Origin: Absidia repens
Taxonomy: Eukaryota; Mucoromycota; Mucoromycetes; Mucorales; Cunninghamellaceae
Direction of reading: 5' to 3'
Assembly (NCBI GenBank): GCA_002105175.1
Contig: MCGE01000031.1
Location: 186,001-250,000, forward strand
Length of the DNA: 64,000 nucleotides
The notes under the pieces were generated by a model. It searched no databases. It was not told where the DNA came from and saw nothing but the letters and a program-made list of their open reading frames with translations. A program made the position numbers and the translations under genes. Positions 59,628 to 64,000 of this stretch are shown piece after piece (position 1 is the stretch's first letter; every line of letters starts with the position of its first letter).

Positions 59628-61576
59628 ATGGAGTCAACTCCCAATTCTCCCAAGGCGGAAGACAAACGGCCGGTGTCAAAGGCCAAATCGTTATTAAATA
59701 AAATGAGTCGACCTTTATCAGACACCCTCAATATACGCTCAAAAATGGAACAGCAACAACAATCTTCTCCACGATCTCAATCACCGTCCGCGAAAGAAAC
59801 CACAAAAACGCCCACGAAAAACGCTAAAAAGATTGAACAACAAAGCATGCTTGATTATCTTCTGAAGAAAAAACCTGGCCAAACTCCCTCAGCTATTAGT
59901 AACGTGTCTTCCTCCACATCCTTGGCAACAAAATCAACTCTCAGTACACCAACGCGCTCTTCCAGCAACATAGTCAAGAATCCCTCTTCTTCTTCAACAA
60001 CAACGCCAACAACAGCTCGACACACCGATAAACGGAAATCCTCTTCTGCTGATCCACGGTCATTGCTCAAACGGTCTCACTCTGCACGCTCCAGCCTCGA
60101 TGCCGTTGGCCATGAATGGCTCAATTCGCCTCGTCCTGTCAAAACACTGAAACGAAAAAGTAGCGTAAGTGACACCATACAAAGAAAGGGGGTAGGGGGA
60201 AATTCTATTTAATTGTTTAGCTGTTTCTAACTATTTCACTTTTTGTTTGTTATTTTATACAATATCGCTAGTATGACCGATTTATTCCTCATCGACAAAG
60301 TATGAATCTATCTTCTTCTCAGTTCAACCTCACCAATACGAAGGAGTCAGCCTATTTGGATCACGACAGACTCGACTACAATGAAAGCGTGGCTCAGGCG
60401 CTTGGATTATCACGCAATGATCGCATCCTTTCTTTTGTCCCTACACCCCCGGATTACACGAAATCGGAAGACGCACGTAGAAATCCATTGTCATTGTATA
60501 CATCTGGTGGTAGAATTGGTCGATCTTCTTCATCTTTAACCGGAGGTCGCTTGGTTCATGGTCAAAGTCTAGAACCCAAGCGGCATATTGTCACAGCACC
60601 TGAAAAAATCTTGGATGCCCCTTACATGAAGGATGATTACTACCTCAATTTGTTGGATTGGTCCTGTCAGAACGTGGTGGCTATTGGTTTGGATCAGTCG
60701 GTCTATCTTTGGAATGCAGACAATGGCACAATTCAACCTCTCAACTATTCAGGCGATGAATCGATCACTTCTCTCTCCTGGTCAGCGGATGGGAACTACC
60801 TTGCTTTAGGTATTGAATCGGGTGATACTCAAATCTGGGACGTAGAAGCCAACAGCAAACTTCGATCCATGACAGGGCGTCAATGTCGTGTGGGTGTCCT
60901 CTCATGGGAAAAACATATCGTATCATCTGGGGCGAAGGATGGATCTATTTGGAACCACGATGTCCGTATGGCCAAACACAAGACTGCTGAACTATTGAAA
61001 CATGAAGATGAAGTATGTGGATTGAAATGGTCACCCGATGGAACTCACCTGGCAAGTGGTGGCAACGACAACCTGGTCTGTGTATGGGATGCTCGATCAA
61101 CTAGTGCACCTAAATTTTGCAAGGATATTCACCGAGGTGCGATCAAGGCGTTAGCTTGGTGTCCATGGAATCATCATGTCTTGGCTACAGGTGGTGGACG
61201 TGAAGATAAGAAAATACACTTTTGGAATACGAAAACAATGGCACGTATCAACAGTGTGCAGACGGATGCGCAAGTCACCTCACTCCATTGGTCACGGCAT
61301 TACAAGGAAATTGTCTCTACCCACGGTTACCCCAACAATCAACTCTCTGTGTGGAGTTATCCCAAGCTACAAAAAATCGTCGATATTCCTGGTCATGATT
61401 CCCGTATTCTACACTCTTCTTTGAGCCCAGACGGTCAAGTTCTGGCTACCACTGCTGCTGATGAAAACCTGAAATTCTGGCGTATATTTGAAAATGATGG
61501 AAGTAAAAGCTTGATCTTACCCAAGGCTGAAAGTGATCGGACGGCTCAAATTCGTAGGACTACTAGTTTACGTTGA
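59628..61576 (+). CDS. cdc20: APC/C activator CDC20 (Fizzy)
   Basis: About 613 residues from exons 59628-60164 and 60272-61576. The C-box lies at the exon junction (YDRFIPHRQSMNLSSSQFNL). The conserved entry to the propeller is KILDAPYMKDDYYLNLLDWS, followed by seven WD40 blades (VAIGLDQSVYLWNADNG, HLASGGNDNLVCVWDARST and VLATTAADENLKFWRIFEND). CDC20 recruits substrates to the anaphase-promoting complex and is the target of the spindle checkpoint. The N-terminal 180 residues are Ser/Thr-rich with many potential phosphorylation sites. The protein ends SLR; APC/C activators normally end in Ile-Arg, so the terminal Arg is kept but Ile is replaced by Leu. Assigned to CDC20 rather than Cdh1 by the DRFIP context. 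Confidence 0.93.
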
Positions 61577-62590
61577 TACACTCCTATTTTTTTTCCCCCA
61601 TTTATATCTCCCCCTCCCCTCCCCAATTCTCTTTATACACAAATATTTAGTTTAGTACTTTTATTATTGGTGTCTTTTTATTATTTATCCACTATGTTTT
61701 ATTAAACGACTACCTGATGCTAATAAAAAAATATATATTTTACCAAAAAAAAAAAAAAAAAAAAAAAAAAAATGAAGGTGATTTTCTGATGATTGGTGAT
61801 TACGATGGATGGAAAACAGTGTGGGGAAACAACGAGCTGTGATTATGATGGATGGAAATAGTGCGGGGAAACAGCGAGCTGTAATTATGATAGATGAAAA
61901 ACAGGGTGCGCTGATAGTTTTAAGGCGTTCAGTTTGACCGTATGCAATCTAAGATACAAATGGCTAGAATTCTTAGATTGGTGGTTTATCTTTTCGCACC
62001 GAAATGAAATAGGTCATCACTAGCTGATAACAGATGCAAGTATAGTGCATAAGATAATTTGTGAGGGTATTGATAAAAACTGGGACCGCTAAAGATGATT
62101 CATGACTGCATATAGTAGAGAACCAAAACAAGTCGTCATCCTGATGATTATCGATGTCAATAATGAAATGCGTGTTGTGTTCTTAGTTGCTAACACTTCT
62201 ATCCCTCCCTTTTTTTTTTTTTTTTGCTGTCAATAACATGTGCATTAAGACTAAATTGGAAAATAAAATAAGGCAAACAAACAAGTCAATGATTGAACCC
62301 CATCCTATTTCTATCACCATCAACCTGGGAGCGCCACTATTTTTACATACTTTTACAGTTTATAAATCCATTCTATACTTTTGATAACTGACAACATGAT
62401 ATAAAATCCCCAGCCCAGTCAATCATTGATAAAACCAAAATTGCACGGTAGTAAAGTAAAATGTTTTTATTTGTATCATGAATTGTTTGTGACAAAAAAA
62501 AAAAAAATACACATAATGAATAGAGCAAAACACGAATGGAGGTGAGACGGATGGCTATGTGTAACTATGTGAGATGTATTTAACTAAACG
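61577..62590. other. Convergent gap between CDC20 and the zinc-finger gene
   Basis: Contains a CDC20 poly(A) region (AATAAA-like TAATAAAAAAAT near 61720), an A-tract at about 61744-61771 and a short imperfect duplication (GATTACGATGGATGGAAAAC near 61797 and GATTATGATGGATGGAAATA near 61842). No gene. Confidence 0.5.
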
Positions 62591-63531
62591 CTATTTGATG
62601 GAACGGGCTGCTTGTACGTAACTAAAAAGAGATATCGGATAGTAAGGTAAAGAATAAGGGGAAAAGGCATGTGGCGAATCCAGCAAGTCAGAGGTATTTT
62701 CATGCACGGAACTTGGATTGCAGTTGGACTGTGTAGACGATGTTGATATGTCGGATGAAGAAAAAACCTGCATATTGGGACTACATATATAAAAAAGATG
62801 TGAGTAGGATGGGGATTTTTTTTTTGTTGTTGTTTTGCTCATATGCATTGGGTAGATAGATATCCTTCCCGCCCACCTCCCTACTGAGCTGCTCGCAAGT
62901 GCCACCATGCCATATTTGATTTTCTTTTTCTTTACCTTCTTTCCGCTTGACAGGCTATTCTATGTTTTGACAGAGTCGTTTTTCTTGTAAAAGACCTCTC
63001 ACACCTATTACAAGTATAAGGACGGGTACCTGAATGAATTCTTCGGTGTCGTGCCAAAGAGGATGACTGCCCGGCATAAAAAAAGCAGAAACACACACAC
63101 ACAAAAGAAAAAAGCCAAATCAGTGTTTCATATACAGCAAATATAAATATTGTCTTGTATCCAACTTACATCGCTAAAGGCCTTCTTACATAAAGGCTGT
63201 TCGCAAATATGAGGACGCTCACCAGAATGAGTTCTGTAGTGCACAGTCAAAGCCGAGCGTTGGATAAATTGTTTGGTGCAGCCAGGCCAATCACAGGGGA
63301 ATGGTCGTTCATTTGTGTGGATGCGTCGGTGTCTTGCGAGATCAGATCGTCGAGAGAAGGCTTTGTTGCAAGAGCTCCAATCACAGATAAATGATCGTTT
63401 TTTGTGCTGGGTTCATGGTGGTGCTGAATGAGGTATCTCGAAAACGATTTTGGTGGTTGTTGAGGTGACCGTGAGTATGGTGAATAAGGAGGGTGTGCGG
63501 ATTCTTCATTTAAAAGTAGAGGTATATTCAT
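62591..63531 (-). CDS. C2H2 zinc-finger transcription factor, frame-disrupted
   Basis: Exons read as 63170-63531, 62936-63066 and 62591-62780. There are four zinc fingers in tandem: [60 protein letters not shown] and [18 protein letters not shown]; the last ends in Cys (H-x3-C). A Ser/Pro-rich tail follows. The N-terminal part [20 protein letters not shown] and the finger region are in different frames: the change falls at a run of six A near 63398-63406, and an intron cannot easily explain it because no phase-matched donor exists. A one-base homopolymer error or true frameshift is likely. A DNA-binding regulator is inferred; targets unknown. Confidence 0.75.
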
Positions 63532-64000
63532 TGATTTGTGAAAAATATTTGACAAAGAAAGAGAGAAAGAGAGAGAAAAAAAAGGGGGGGGAACAGACCG
63601 AGAAAATTTAAAAGAGCGCCGCATATTGGTAGATCGATCACAAAAAAAAAGGCTGATGAGGGGCAAGATGAAAACAAAATAAACATTGCACGTGAAGTAT
63701 TGAACAAAACTCTTGAAACACAATACGAATGTTAGCAATTGCAAGATGATGAGACACCAACAACAAGGTGCATTCTTTGTTCAAGCACATTCGTAACACA
63801 AAGGCCGTTCACTTTCCAATAGTGACCATTTTACCATTCATTATATCGAGTCCATTTACAAATATTCATGAAGTAAAAAAAAATATAGAATGGTTTTTAT
63901 TTTGAGTCAAAATGATGAATATGTATAAAAAACAAAAACAATGATAATGATAATAATAATAATAATAAAGAAGAATATCAATTAATATTTTAAAACTAAT
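63532..64000. other. Upstream flank of the zinc-finger gene
   Basis: Purine-rich runs near 63553-63590 and a short (AAT)n stretch at about 63948-63968. No gene start recognised before the window edge. Confidence 0.4.

Overview
The window is eukaryotic nuclear DNA from a filamentous fungus, most likely an early-diverging Mucoromycota (Mucorales-type) species. The evidence is AT-rich intergenic DNA, many 50-100 nt GT-AG introns, abundant homopolymer and trinucleotide runs, and a gene set that fits that group: a CHIP-type U-box ligase, a NiCoT metal transporter, a UPF0014 permease, a GPI-anchored chitin deacetylase and a DEP-RhoGEF-CNH exchange factor. Species is not assignable from the sequence alone. 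No CRISPR array, prokaryotic operon or recognisable viral gene was seen.

Layout. 1-12.4 kb: 3' part of a GPI-anchored polysaccharide deacetylase (+); UFD1 (-) head to head with a GRAM-domain membrane protein (+); a long repeat-bearing gap; a CBM21 glycogen-targeting PP1 regulator (-); epsin (-). 13-20.6 kb: CHIP/STUB1 (+), a repeat-rich gap, coronin (-) and mitochondrial ribosomal protein L16 (-). 22.8-34.2 kb: bHLH factor (-), Ni/Co transporter (+), M28 glutamate-carboxypeptidase-like ectoenzyme (-), UPF0014 permease (-). 35-42 kb: a doubtful small gene, a casein-kinase-1-like kinase with a WG-rich tail (+) and a seven-helix receptor-like protein (+). 44-54 kb: GNAT acetyltransferase (-), MIR-domain protein (+), RPL19 (+), Rho1 exchange factor (+). 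54-64 kb: repeat-dense DNA, tRNA-Leu(AAG) (-), CDC20 (+) and a C2H2 zinc-finger gene (-) carrying an apparent one-base frameshift.

Themes. Several genes concern ubiquitin and protein quality control (UFD1, CHIP, CDC20), actin, endocytosis and polarity (coronin, epsin, RhoGEF) and the cell surface (chitin deacetylase, MIR protein). They are independent transcription units, some in divergent pairs.

The most unusual signals are a dispersed family of roughly 350-600 bp elements in the gaps, sharing a GGGGAAACCCTTTCATTTTG core, a CCGCCCACGTG box and an AATAAA tail; a kinase fused to a WG/GW-repeat tail resembling an Argonaute hook; and several oddities at start codons and introns. Exon boundaries were read by eye from splice signals and reading-frame continuity and may be off by a base.
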